DNA of 8,456 nt from Candidatus Babeliales bacterium (GCA_025451595.1 JANWKD010000094.1:1-8456); one strand, 5' to 3'. Positions 1 through 7,571 are shown, counted from the first letter of the stretch. Numbers and translations: made by a program. Notes: generated by a model not told the origin, from the letters alone.

Positions 1-1014
1 ATAATCAGGTGAAATATCATCGTCATCATCAATGTAAGAAATAAAGGGTGCAGCGCTTTTTTCTAATAAAAAGTCGCGTTTATAACCTATCGTATGTTCT
101 CGATTATCTCTGAAAAATAAAACTTCAATGGTATCCTCTAAGCCAGCAGCAGTGATCTGGTTTTTTAATTTTGCATACAGTTTTTTAAACGTTGCAGCGC
201 GTTCATCGAGCGTACAAATAAGAATGCTCCATATTTTACCTTTTATTTGTATTTCATCTTTTTTTAATTGGTTTAGTTTTTCTCTGATTTGATCAATATC
301 AAACCCGTTCTCTTTTCGCTTTACATAGGTTTGATAATCAACTTTATGATACGTTTCATTTTTAATATAGAGCTCATCAGATTTTGCCATGTGCCATACC
401 GGATGTTTATGCTTTAATAGAACTATATTACTGCAAACTTCTTTATATAATGCCTGCGATAATGACGTGAACTCGGTATCGCAACACAGCGAAATATAAG
501 CAGGGTTATAAACATAGCCAAAGAGATTATAATAGTTACTTCCAATGACAGGGTACGTATTTTGAGCTCTTCCCACAAAGCCATCATGAAAACTTAAGGT
601 ACCATCAAGATTTGGAAAATGTTCGAGCATTACATCTACTATGATTTTGTCATATCCTTTTTTTTCTGGCCATAGATCGTCACTGGTTACCAGCACTATA
701 TCCCAATCCGTGTATGTATCTAAATCTGCGTTATATGCTTGCACTTTTGAACTGTTATTGCCAAAATAAAATGTTAAATCTTGATACGTCTTTAAACGAT
801 TTATTACGGTTTCATTATTCATTGACGAATCATTGTAATCGCATGAAATAAGAAAATGATAAGGGATCGAACCGGAGAGTTTATTGTAATATAAATCCAA
901 TACTTGAAAAAATTGTTCAGGTCGCGAGCGTGTGGGAATTTTTATTAATAATTTGGGTGTATACGCATACAAGCTCCAAAAAATTAATATAACAAGATAG
1001 GAAATTTTTTTCAC
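1..1014 (-). CDS. Tandem GT-A (family 2-like) glycosyltransferase-like protein with N-terminal signal or anchor segment, 3' end cut by window
   Basis: I read an uninterrupted 338-codon frame from a GTG at 1014 down to base 1; it leaves the window without a stop. Residues 4-18 are strongly hydrophobic after MKK, with a possible signal-peptidase site after LYA (17), so the protein looks exported or membrane-anchored. The first GT-A-like half (about 21-215) begins at once with KLLIKIPTRSRP, has a DxD-like VTSDDLW near 109-114, and later the FGYVYNPAYISLCCDTEFT block (165-183). A lysine-rich linker follows (about 231-260). The second half starts ILICTLDERA (264-273) and reaches an acidic YIDDDDDISPDY (327-338), typical of the GT2 metal/nucleotide-binding strand. 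Fold assignment rests on these motifs by eye. Donor, acceptor and exact family are unknown. It is divergent from the wecB operon, so it may be a separate unit. The GTG is chosen because AGGAG lies 5 bases upstream and the next in-frame ATG is far inside the first domain. Confidence 0.75.
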   Translation of the reverse strand, partial: MKKISYLVILIFWSLYAYTPKLLIKIPTRSRPEQFFQVLDLYYNKLSGSIPYHFLISCDYNDSSMNNETVINRLKTYQDLTFYFGNNSSKVQAYNADLDTYTDWDIVLVTSDDLWPEKKGYDKIIVDVMLEHFPNLDGTLSFHDGFVGRAQNTYPVIGSNYYNLFGYVYNPAYISLCCDTEFTSLSQALYKEVCSNIVLLKHKHPVWHMAKSDELYIKNETYHKVDYQTYVKRKENGFDIDQIREKLNQLKKDEIQIKGKIWSILICTLDERAATFKKLYAKLKNQITAAGLEDTIEVLFFRDNREHTIGYKRDFLLEKSAAPFISYIDDDDDISPDY

Positions 1015-1019
1015 GCGGT

Positions 1020-1024
1020 CTCCT
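1020..1024 (-). promoter_or_regulatory. Shine-Dalgarno of the minus-strand GT-like gene
   Basis: Read on the minus strand this is AGGAG, preceded by a run of eight A and followed 5 bases later by GTG at 1014. It supports the GTG as the start of the leftward gene. No clear -35/-10 pair for that gene was found in the intergenic region. Confidence 0.65.
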
Positions 1025-1035
1025 TTTTTTTGCGC

Positions 1036-1064
1036 TTGCCAAGTTACTAGACAGCTGGTATGTT
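1036..1064 (+). promoter_or_regulatory. Candidate sigma70-type extended -10 promoter of the wecB-gmd operon
   Basis: TTGCCA (1036-1041) matches the -35 consensus at five of six positions. After a 17-base spacer comes TATGTT (1059-1064), four of six for the -10, and it carries the TGn extension (TG at 1056-1057). Transcription would start near 1071, leaving a leader of about 34 bases before wecB. Spacing and position are good, but this is a by-eye call in AT-rich DNA and no activity is shown. Confidence 0.5.
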
Positions 1065-1091
1065 GATTCCAGAATGCACCTAAAAAAATTC

Positions 1092-1096
1092 AGGAG
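1092..1096 (+). promoter_or_regulatory. Shine-Dalgarno of wecB
   Basis: AGGAG lies 8 bases before the ATG at 1105, an ideal spacing, and fixes that start. Confidence 0.75.
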
Positions 1097-1104
1097 CAGT
1101 AGTT

Positions 1105-2241
1105 ATGAATCGTCCTATAATTTTGATGGTTGGTACACGGCCGGAAGGTATTAAAATGCTTCCGATCTACTTTGCTCTAAAAAAAAATAATGTACCAGTT
1201 TTGCTCTGTTCTTCAACACAACACACTACACTACTCAGTGAAGTATTTCAACTCTTCAATGTCAAGCCCGATATTGAACTTTCAATAATGCAACCCAATC
1301 AGGACCTGTTTCATATTACTACCACCGTGTTAGAGCGCACCAAGCAACTATTTATGCAAACAAATCCAAGATTGGTATTAGTTCAAGGTGATACGACAAC
1401 CACGATGGCATGCTCACTCGCCGCATTTTATTTAAAAATTCCTATTGGACACATTGAAGCGGGATTGCGTACCTATGATACCTACAATCCATATCCCGAA
1501 GAAAGTAATCGACGTGTAGTTGCTGCAGTAGCTAATTATCATTTCAGTCCAACGCCACAAGCCACTGCCAATCTTCTGGCTGAAGGAATTCATCGTGAGC
1601 ATGTTTTTTGCACAGGTAATACCGTGGTTGATGCATTGCGTATTATGCAATACAAAATAGTAAACAAACAAATAGAAATTGACCCTACTATTTGTTCATT
1701 AATAAATCGCTGTAAGCAAGAACAAAAAAAAATTGTACTGATAACTGCTCACAGACGGGAATCTTTTAATGGTGGTATTGATTCAATACTGCAAGCAGTA
1801 CATTATTTTGCAAGCACCAATCCTACTATTTTTTTCTTGTATCCGTATCACCCCAATCCTGCCATTAAAAAAGCTTTAGAAGTTGTTAATTTACAAAGCC
1901 TTGATAATGTTTGCGTTTCCACGCCGTTGGCTTATAAAGAATTGATTTATGTTCTTACGCAGGCAGATCTTATTGCTACTGATTCTGGTGGTATTCAAGA
2001 AGAAGCAATTAGTCTTGGAAAATACGTATTAGTATTACGAGAAAAAACGGAGCGAATGGAAGGAGTTTGGGCGGGCTATGCCAAATTGGTGGGAACAAAT
2101 AAAAACACCATAATTCAGGCATTGCAAGAAATGTTGTGCTTGAATATTGAAGCAGTCAGTCGTCCTTCGGCTATTTATGGTGATGGGTATGCTGCCGATG
2201 CCATTGTAGAAATTATAAAAAACAATGGGCTTATGCAATAA
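1105..2241 (+). CDS. wecB: UDP-N-acetylglucosamine 2-epimerase, non-hydrolysing
   Basis: Cytosolic GT-B-fold enzyme that interconverts UDP-GlcNAc and UDP-ManNAc, the first step towards UDP-ManNAcA. The 378-residue length is normal for WecB/MnaA. Family blocks occur in order: GTRPEGIKM (10-18, usually GTRPEAIKM), QGDTTTT (94-100), HIEAGLRTYD (116-125), YPEESNRR (130-137), TGNTVVDAL, ITAHRRES (213-220), PYHPNP and the UDP-binding DSGGIQEEA. D96, E118, E132 and H216 line up with the residues shown to matter in E. coli WecB (D95, E117, E131, H213). It is first in the rightward operon, behind a candidate promoter, and ends 14 bases before wecC, whose product uses UDP-ManNAc. An alternative is a WbpI-type epimerase acting on a 2,3-diacetamido uronic acid; the adjacent WecC makes the simple route more likely. 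Confidence 0.93.
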   Translation: MNRPIILMVGTRPEGIKMLPIYFALKKNNVPVLLCSSTQHTTLLSEVFQLFNVKPDIELSIMQPNQDLFHITTTVLERTKQLFMQTNPRLVLVQGDTTTTMACSLAAFYLKIPIGHIEAGLRTYDTYNPYPEESNRRVVAAVANYHFSPTPQATANLLAEGIHREHVFCTGNTVVDALRIMQYKIVNKQIEIDPTICSLINRCKQEQKKIVLITAHRRESFNGGIDSILQAVHYFASTNPTIFFLYPYHPNPAIKKALEVVNLQSLDNVCVSTPLAYKELIYVLTQADLIATDSGGIQEEAISLGKYVLVLREKTERMEGVWAGYAKLVGTNKNTIIQALQEMLCLNIEAVSRPSAIYGDGYAADAIVEIIKNNGLMQ

Positions 2242-2255
2242 AAAAGGAAGAGATT

Positions 2256-3599
2256 ATGAAAAAAGTATGTGTAATGGGCTTGGGTTATATAGGCTTGCCA
2301 ACCGCAATTATTGCTGCTGAATATGGCTTTGAAGTGGTTGGTTTTGATATTGATCAACATCGTGTTGATCGAATTAATAGTTATGATCCAGTCATACAAG
2401 AGCCCGAAATTTTTGAAAAATTGGGTTACGTGTTAACGAATTGTCAATTTAAAGCCACGGCCACTATTGAACAAGCCGATTGCTTTATTATAGCCGTTCC
2501 TACTCCTTTCAAAGAGGAAAAAAAAGCAGATCTTTCGTACGTATGGAAGGCAGCACCGCTCCTGGCAGGAATGCTCAAAAAGGGCGATGTGGTTATTTTA
2601 GAGTCGACAGTTCCTGTAGGCACTACTCAGCAGCTTGCTGATTTTTTGCAATCCAAAACGCAACTTGCCGTTGGCCAAGATCTTTTTGTTGCTCATTGTC
2701 CTGAGCGCGTATTGCCGGGCAAAATATTTTCTGAATTAATTGAAAACCCGCGCATTATCGGAGGTATTACTCCTCAATCGGTCAATCAGGCAAAAAAATT
2801 TTACAAGCAGTTTGTCAAAAGCCAGTTATATTTGACCAATGCCACCACCGCAGAAATGGTAAAACTGGTAGAAAATAGTTCACGCGATGTTGAAATTGCC
2901 TTTGCAAATCAAGTTGCTGCAATGGCTTATTCGGTCGGACTCAATCCATTTGAAGTCATAGAGCTTGCAAACAAACACCCTCGAGTTGATATTTTAAATC
3001 CATCGTGTGGCGTCGGAGGTCATTGCATTGCGGTCGACCCTTGGTTTTTAGTAGAAACATTTCCCGATCAGAGTAAATTACTCAAGTCTGCGCGTTTGAT
3101 TAATGATGAAAAGCCCTTTCAGGTTATTGCCATTACCCGCTCATGGGTAAATAATTTGCAAAAACAAAACATTGCAAGACCAAAAGTATTAGTATTAGGG
3201 CTTACGTATAAACCGGATATTGATGATTTGCGAGAATCTCCTGCATTATTAATTGCTCAAAAACTTTCAAAATATTCCGATTTAGAACTTTTGATTTGCG
3301 AGCCTCACTTAGAGCATAGTAAATTACAAAATATTTTTGACCACGTTGTTTCATTACAAGAAGGTCTTGAACAAGCCGATATTATTTTATGTTTAGTTAA
3401 ACACTCTCAATTCAAGGCAATTAATACAAACAATATAGAACATAAAAAAATTCTTGATTTTTGCGGATTATTATACAAGCCAAATAATCGTACTATCAAT
3501 GCTGACGAGCTTATGTTTTGGCCGGCAAGTTCTACGCTTTTTTCAGATTCAGTAATATTAATGGATGACGTTACAAGCCAAAAGGAGAATTTTTCATGA
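2256..3599 (+). CDS. wecC: UDP-N-acetyl-D-mannosamine dehydrogenase
   Basis: NAD-dependent cytosolic enzyme of the UDP-glucose/GDP-mannose dehydrogenase family, making UDP-ManNAcA from UDP-ManNAc by two successive oxidations. The Rossmann motif GLGYIGLPTA (8-17) opens the protein. AVPTPFK, CPERVLPG, ELIENPRIIGG, then K203 and N207 in the MVKLVENSSRD helix follow, and the nucleophile C257 sits in GVGGHCIAVDPWF. GLTYKPDIDDLRESPA and HSQFKAIN mark the UDP-binding domain. Blocks such as LANKHPRV and VDPWF match E. coli WecC better than WbpA or Ugd. A 40-residue tail (408-447) runs past the point where E. coli WecC ends; I do not recognise it. The start has AGGAAG at 2245-2250. The stop overlaps the next gene's ATG (ATGA, 3596-3599), so translation is probably coupled. 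WbpA-type activity on UDP-GlcNAc is the main alternative. Confidence 0.9.
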   Translation: MKKVCVMGLGYIGLPTAIIAAEYGFEVVGFDIDQHRVDRINSYDPVIQEPEIFEKLGYVLTNCQFKATATIEQADCFIIAVPTPFKEEKKADLSYVWKAAPLLAGMLKKGDVVILESTVPVGTTQQLADFLQSKTQLAVGQDLFVAHCPERVLPGKIFSELIENPRIIGGITPQSVNQAKKFYKQFVKSQLYLTNATTAEMVKLVENSSRDVEIAFANQVAAMAYSVGLNPFEVIELANKHPRVDILNPSCGVGGHCIAVDPWFLVETFPDQSKLLKSARLINDEKPFQVIAITRSWVNNLQKQNIARPKVLVLGLTYKPDIDDLRESPALLIAQKLSKYSDLELLICEPHLEHSKLQNIFDHVVSLQEGLEQADIILCLVKHSQFKAINTNNIEHKKILDFCGLLYKPNNRTINADELMFWPASSTLFSDSVILMDDVTSQKENFS

Positions 3600-5758
3600 G
3601 ACAGCTTTTTTTAGAAAAAGGGAAAATTACTCTTAAAGAGGTATGCCAGCCAGTTCTTGATAGCAATGGGTTATTGGTAGAAGTTCATTATTCTTGTATC
3701 AGCTCAGGTACTGAAATGGCCACCATTGCGAATGCACAACCGCTGACGTTGTTTTCTAATATCCATCATAAAATTGCAAAAGTAATTGAATCATTGGCAA
3801 CCCATGGTATTGACGGCACCAAAGATTTAATTAAAGGAAAATTAAGTGGCACGCTGAGCACGCTGGGATACTCATGTGCTGGTCAGGTAGTTGCAGTGGG
3901 CAATCGTATTACGCGATTTCGGGTTGGAGATTTTGTGGCTTGCGCTGGTGCGGGTTTTGCAAATCATGCAGATGTTATTTATGTGCCAGAAAATTTAGCA
4001 GTATTAGTGCATGATGCTCATTATTTGAAACAAGCAAGTTTGACCACGATCGGTTCAATAGCATTACAAGGATTGCGTCGAGCGCAACCGCAACTTGGTG
4101 AAACAATTTGTGTATTGGGATTGGGTCTGCTTGGTCAAATTACCGTGCAACTTGCTCAGTTATCCGGGTGCCAGGTGATTGGCATAGATTTAATGCCAGA
4201 GCGGCTTGACTTAGCGCGTAGGCTTGGTGCTACGAACGTATTACTTGCAGATGAAAAAAATATGGTCAAAGAAATTGGATTTCTTACCAATCATTATGGA
4301 GTGGATACTACTATTGTTACCGCCGCTTCAAAAAGTAATAGTATTGTTCAACAAGCCATGGAGATAACTCGCAAAAAGGGTAAGGTTGTTATTGTAGGCG
4401 ATGTCGGTCTAGCGCTTGAACGTTCACCGTTCTATCAAAAAGAGATAGATTTTCTTATTTCTTGTTCATATGGTCCGGGGCGTTACGATACGAGCTATGA
4501 ATTAAACGGCATCGATTATCCGTATCCCTACGTGCGTTGGACAGAAAACCGCAATATGGAATCGTTTATCGAATTGGTGGAAAAGCAAAAAATTAATGTA
4601 GATTCATTAATTTCTGGTTGCTTTGATGTTCAACAAGCTGAGCAAGCGTATGCTGCGTTGCAAGAAAAACAAGGCTTGTGCATGGTCTTATCGTTTGAAG
4701 AATCTCGTAAAAAAGAAGTTATGAAAACAAGCGAAGAAATAGACCGTACGATAATAAATCGAAAAAAATCGACGCTTCGTATTGGTTTTATTGGTGCTGG
4801 AGGCTTTGCAAAAGTTAAATTAATGCCGATTATTTCGCGCATGAAAAATCTTAAAATTAACGCAATCGTTGATCCCAATGTTTCAAATTCAATCAACGTA
4901 TCGCGGGTATATGGAGCTGCCAAAGCATTGATCGATGATAAAGAACTTTTTGAAACGGATCTTGTAGATGTAGTAGTTATTGCTTCTCCTCATAAGTTTC
5001 ATTGTCAGCAAGCAATTGCGGCGCTTGCGCAAGGAAAAGCCGTTTTTATGGAAAAGCCAATGGTCACCACGTTTGAACAATATCAAGAGTTATATAAAGC
5101 AATCTCACAACGACCTCACGTACCGTTTTGTGTTGATTACAATCGTTCATTTGCTCCATTTATAAAGAAAATAAAACAAGTGATTACCAAGCGTTCGTCG
5201 CCGGTCATGATACAATATCGCATGAATGCTGGTTTTATCCCAAAAGATCATTGGATTCAGACTGAACTGGGAGCTGGTAGAATTATTGGTGAAGCGTGTC
5301 ATATTGTCGATCTTTTTTGTTATTTGACTGATGCGCAACCGCGAGCCGTATCAGTCGAAGCATTGCGGCCAAAAACTGACAATTTGTTTCCGACTGATAA
5401 CGTAAGCATTCAAATTAGTTTTTCAGATGGCTCAGTATGCTCATTATTGTATACATCGCTTGGACATAATGAGTTAGGAAAAGAACGAATGGAACTCTTT
5501 TTCGATTCAAAAACAATTGTTATGGATGATTTCCTCGTTTTACAAGGCTATGGGTTACCAGCAAGTTTTAATGAACGGGCAACTATTCAAGATAAAGGGC
5601 ATGAAGAACTATTGACGCAATTTTTTAATGCATTGCAACAAGAACAATTTCAGCCACCAATAGAAGTGAATCGTTTGTGTACCGTTGCTCAATTGACGCT
5701 GGTTATAGATCAATTGGCATGTGCAGGAGGCGGCAATAAAGAAATAACTGCGATATAA
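3596..5758 (+). CDS. Two-domain oxidoreductase: MDR (alcohol-dehydrogenase-like) fused to Gfo/Idh/MocA
   Basis: A single 720-residue frame joins two dehydrogenase folds. Residues 1 to about 370 resemble the medium-chain dehydrogenase family: SCISSGTE (33-40) at the usual catalytic-cysteine region, GYSCAGQVVAVG from 91 where zinc enzymes have GHE, and a nucleotide-binding GLGLLG (175-180). The zinc ligands Cys and His appear replaced by Ser and Tyr, so this half is probably zinc-free. After a basic, polar linker, residues 394 onwards form a Gfo/Idh/MocA unit: RIGFIGAGGFA (395-405), MEKPM with K487, and GEACHIVDL (565-573) carrying the candidate catalytic H569. This architecture is known from bacterial databases as bi-domain-containing oxidoreductase, often in polysaccharide loci, but I know of no proven substrate. 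SD AAGGAG is at 3582-3587 and the start overlaps the wecC stop. A sugar-nucleotide oxidoreductase role is inferred from context. Confidence 0.87.
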   Translation: MRQLFLEKGKITLKEVCQPVLDSNGLLVEVHYSCISSGTEMATIANAQPLTLFSNIHHKIAKVIESLATHGIDGTKDLIKGKLSGTLSTLGYSCAGQVVAVGNRITRFRVGDFVACAGAGFANHADVIYVPENLAVLVHDAHYLKQASLTTIGSIALQGLRRAQPQLGETICVLGLGLLGQITVQLAQLSGCQVIGIDLMPERLDLARRLGATNVLLADEKNMVKEIGFLTNHYGVDTTIVTAASKSNSIVQQAMEITRKKGKVVIVGDVGLALERSPFYQKEIDFLISCSYGPGRYDTSYELNGIDYPYPYVRWTENRNMESFIELVEKQKINVDSLISGCFDVQQAEQAYAALQEKQGLCMVLSFEESRKKEVMKTSEEIDRTIINRKKSTLRIGFIGAGGFAKVKLMPIISRMKNLKINAIVDPNVSNSINVSRVYGAAKALIDDKELFETDLVDVVVIASPHKFHCQQAIAALAQGKAVFMEKPMVTTFEQYQELYKAISQRPHVPFCVDYNRSFAPFIKKIKQVITKRSSPVMIQYRMNAGFIPKDHWIQTELGAGRIIGEACHIVDLFCYLTDAQPRAVSVEALRPKTDNLFPTDNVSIQISFSDGSVCSLLYTSLGHNELGKERMELFFDSKTIVMDDFLVLQGYGLPASFNERATIQDKGHEELLTQFFNALQQEQFQPPIEVNRLCTVAQLTLVIDQLACAGGGNKEITAI

Positions 5759-5776
5759 ACATTAACTATTATTCAT

Positions 5777-5780
5777 GGAG
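5777..5780 (+). promoter_or_regulatory. Shine-Dalgarno of the GT2 gene
   Basis: GGAG lies 10 bases before the ATG at 5791, inside the only multi-base gap (32 bases, 5759-5790) in the second half of the operon. It supports independent ribosome loading here. No terminator hairpin is visible in the gap. Confidence 0.5.
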
Positions 5781-5790
5781 TAGATTATTA

Positions 5791-6555
5791 ATGAAGCGCA
5801 ATGATATTCTAGTCTGTATTCCGACCTACAATGAACGTGATAACATACGACCATTGTATAGAGCAATTAAGGATCTTTCTATACCATTGGATATTTTATT
5901 TTGTGATGATAATTCACCCGATGGGACTGGCGCTATAATTGATCAAATTATTGACAAAGATCCCACCGTTTTTGCGTTACACAGACAACAAAAAATGGGT
6001 TTAGGAACTGCTTTTTTGCAATCATTTGAGTATGCCAAAAAACATCAGTATAAATATCTTATCGGGATGGATGCTGACTTTACGCATGACCCCAAATATA
6101 TACCACAACTCATTAAACGCAGCGCGCAGTTTGATATTGTCATAGGTTCGCGCTACGCAAGCGGGGGTAAGATGATTGGTTGGAGCTCAATTCGGCAACC
6201 ATTTACTTTATTTTGGCGTAATAGAATTAAAAAAGGATTAGGTATGCCGTATGACTGCACTGGTTCTTTTCGATTATATACTGTTGATATATTAAAGCCT
6301 GAAACAATTAATCGCATTCAATCAAAAGGTTTTGCATTTTGCATGGAATCTTTATTTTGGTTTATTCAAGCAGGAGCAGTAGTCGGAGAAGTGCCTATAG
6401 TGGCACACACGAGAATTCATGGTAAATCAAAATTGAGCGTGGCTATTATGTGGGAAGTATTTAAAACCTATTGTCGATTGCGTTGGCACGCGTGTAAAGC
6501 AAAATATCATATGTTGATAGAAAAAAAACCAAAAAATGGTTTTAAAAAAATATGA
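5791..6555 (+). CDS. Family 2 glycosyltransferase, polyprenol-phosphate mannose synthase (DPM1)-like
   Basis: Predicted to transfer a hexose, most likely mannose from GDP-mannose, to a polyprenyl phosphate at the inner face of the cytoplasmic membrane. The 254 residues form one GT-A domain: VCIPTYNERDNI (8-19), CDDNSPDGTG (38-47), MGLGTAF (69-75), the metal-binding DAD in MDADFTHDP (93-101), IGSRYASGG (118-126), a W-S-x-I-R segment (131-135), YDCTGSFRLY (154-163) and IHGKSKLS (209-216). These are the signatures of the DPM1/DPG-synthase branch. The usual C-terminal transmembrane helices of many bacterial relatives are absent; the tail is basic (about 229-254), so attachment may be peripheral. 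Its stop overlaps the start of manC, whose product would supply GDP-mannose, which favours mannose as donor. Glucose or another sugar on a different carrier remains possible. Confidence 0.82.
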   Translation: MKRNDILVCIPTYNERDNIRPLYRAIKDLSIPLDILFCDDNSPDGTGAIIDQIIDKDPTVFALHRQQKMGLGTAFLQSFEYAKKHQYKYLIGMDADFTHDPKYIPQLIKRSAQFDIVIGSRYASGGKMIGWSSIRQPFTLFWRNRIKKGLGMPYDCTGSFRLYTVDILKPETINRIQSKGFAFCMESLFWFIQAGAVVGEVPIVAHTRIHGKSKLSVAIMWEVFKTYCRLRWHACKAKYHMLIEKKPKNGFKKI

Positions 6556-7571
6556 AACAACCAATCTATTTTACAATTCTTGCTGGTGGAAAAGGAGAAC
6601 GCTTATGGCCCTTGAGTCGAAAGTCAAAACCAAAACAGCTTTTGCCTTTTGATCACAATAAATCATTACTTGAGTTGACTATTGATCGGATTCAATCGAT
6701 TTCAGATAAAAATCATCGTTTGATAATCACGACGCAAGAACAAAAACCGGTCATTCAAGAGCTAGTGGGCAATGATGTTTGGCACGTAATAGCTGAGCCA
6801 TCGACACGAAATACGGCTCCTGCTATTTTGCTTACTTGTTTATGGTTAGCCAACCAAGATCCGAATGCATATGTTGTTTTTTTACCAGCAGATCATTATT
6901 TTCCTGATGCACAACCATTTTGTGACGCGTTATCGGAATTACCTCTATTGACTTGCAACAAAATTGGGTTAATTGGTATTAAGCCTACCTATCCAGCCAC
7001 GGGTTATGGGTATATTGAATTTGAAAAAAGCAGTTCTGATTGTAATTATCATATTAACAAATTTCATGAAAAGCCGACTGAATCAATTGCCAAACAATAT
7101 TGCAAGCAAGAAAATATGCTTTGGAATATAGGTGTTTTTGGAGGCAACGTTACTACTTTTATTGCTGAATATAAAGAACATGCGCCGCAATTGTACAATT
7201 CAGTTGTTGCTTATATGAATCAGAAAATAAGCTATGATGACATTGAGGCTATTTCTATTGATTATGCTGTAATGGAAAAAAGTAGTAATTTGCTAGTAAT
7301 CCCGCTTGCATGTGCGTGGTCAGACGTGGGAAATTTAAATACGTTCTTGTCATTGCAAAATAATAATGGTGAGCATAGTTCTGTTATCAGCATTGACTCG
7401 CATGACAATCTTGTATCATTGCAACATAAATTAATAGCGCTCATTGGGGTTGATAATTTATGCGTGGTAGAGACTGATGATGTCATTCTTATTAGCGCTC
7501 GGCAAGAAGCTGAAAAGGTAAAGTTAGTTCTCCAGGAATTGAAAAAAAATAATTACGAAAATTATTTATAA
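6552..7571 (+). CDS. manC: Mannose-1-phosphate guanylyltransferase (short, single-activity form)
   Basis: Cytosolic nucleotidyltransferase making GDP-mannose from mannose-1-phosphate and GTP. The N-terminal signature AGGKGERLWPLSRKSKPKQ (11-29) contains the GTP/metal loop. EPSTRNTAPA, FLPADHYF, GYGYIEFE, FHEKPT (E173, K174, P175), WNIGVFGG, SIDYAVMEKS and ACAWSDVGN follow in the family order. At 339 residues it lacks the C-terminal phosphomannose-isomerase cupin of AlgA/ManC-type bifunctional enzymes (about 480 residues), so mannose-6-phosphate isomerase and phosphomannomutase must come from elsewhere. The ATG overlaps the previous stop as ATGA, and the bases before it are an A-rich stretch without a Shine-Dalgarno, so expression probably depends on coupling with the GT2 gene. 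The product feeds Gmd, encoded next, and possibly the GT2 enzyme. Confidence 0.93.
   Translation: MKQPIYFTILAGGKGERLWPLSRKSKPKQLLPFDHNKSLLELTIDRIQSISDKNHRLIITTQEQKPVIQELVGNDVWHVIAEPSTRNTAPAILLTCLWLANQDPNAYVVFLPADHYFPDAQPFCDALSELPLLTCNKIGLIGIKPTYPATGYGYIEFEKSSSDCNYHINKFHEKPTESIAKQYCKQENMLWNIGVFGGNVTTFIAEYKEHAPQLYNSVVAYMNQKISYDDIEAISIDYAVMEKSSNLLVIPLACAWSDVGNLNTFLSLQNNNGEHSSVISIDSHDNLVSLQHKLIALIGVDNLCVVETDDVILISARQEAEKVKLVLQELKKNNYENYL

Noticed and set aside
1015..1104. Promoter for the leftward gene, riboswitch or small RNA in the divergent region
   Set aside because: No convincing leftward -35/-10 pair was found, and the 90 bases are too short for a structured leader beyond the rightward promoter and the two ribosome sites.
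1432..1671. Minus-strand open frame opposite wecB
   Set aside because: It is antisense to the catalytic blocks HIEAG and PEESNRR of wecB; chance open frame.
4630..4923. Minus-strand open frame of 97 codons
   Set aside because: It is antisense to the domain junction and Rossmann motif of the fused oxidoreductase; there is no sign of independent coding.
4980..5165. Plus-strand 61-codon frame inside the oxidoreductase
   Set aside because: It overlaps the conserved MEKPM block in the main frame and has no Shine-Dalgarno or motif.
5714..5742. Possible internal promoter before the GT2 gene (TTGGCA with a 17-base spacer to TAAAGA)
   Set aside because: The -10 matches only three of six positions and lies within the coding end of the previous gene; not distinguishable from AT-rich background.
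5759..5790. Possible terminator in the 32-base gap
   Set aside because: No GC-rich stem followed by a T run can be formed there.
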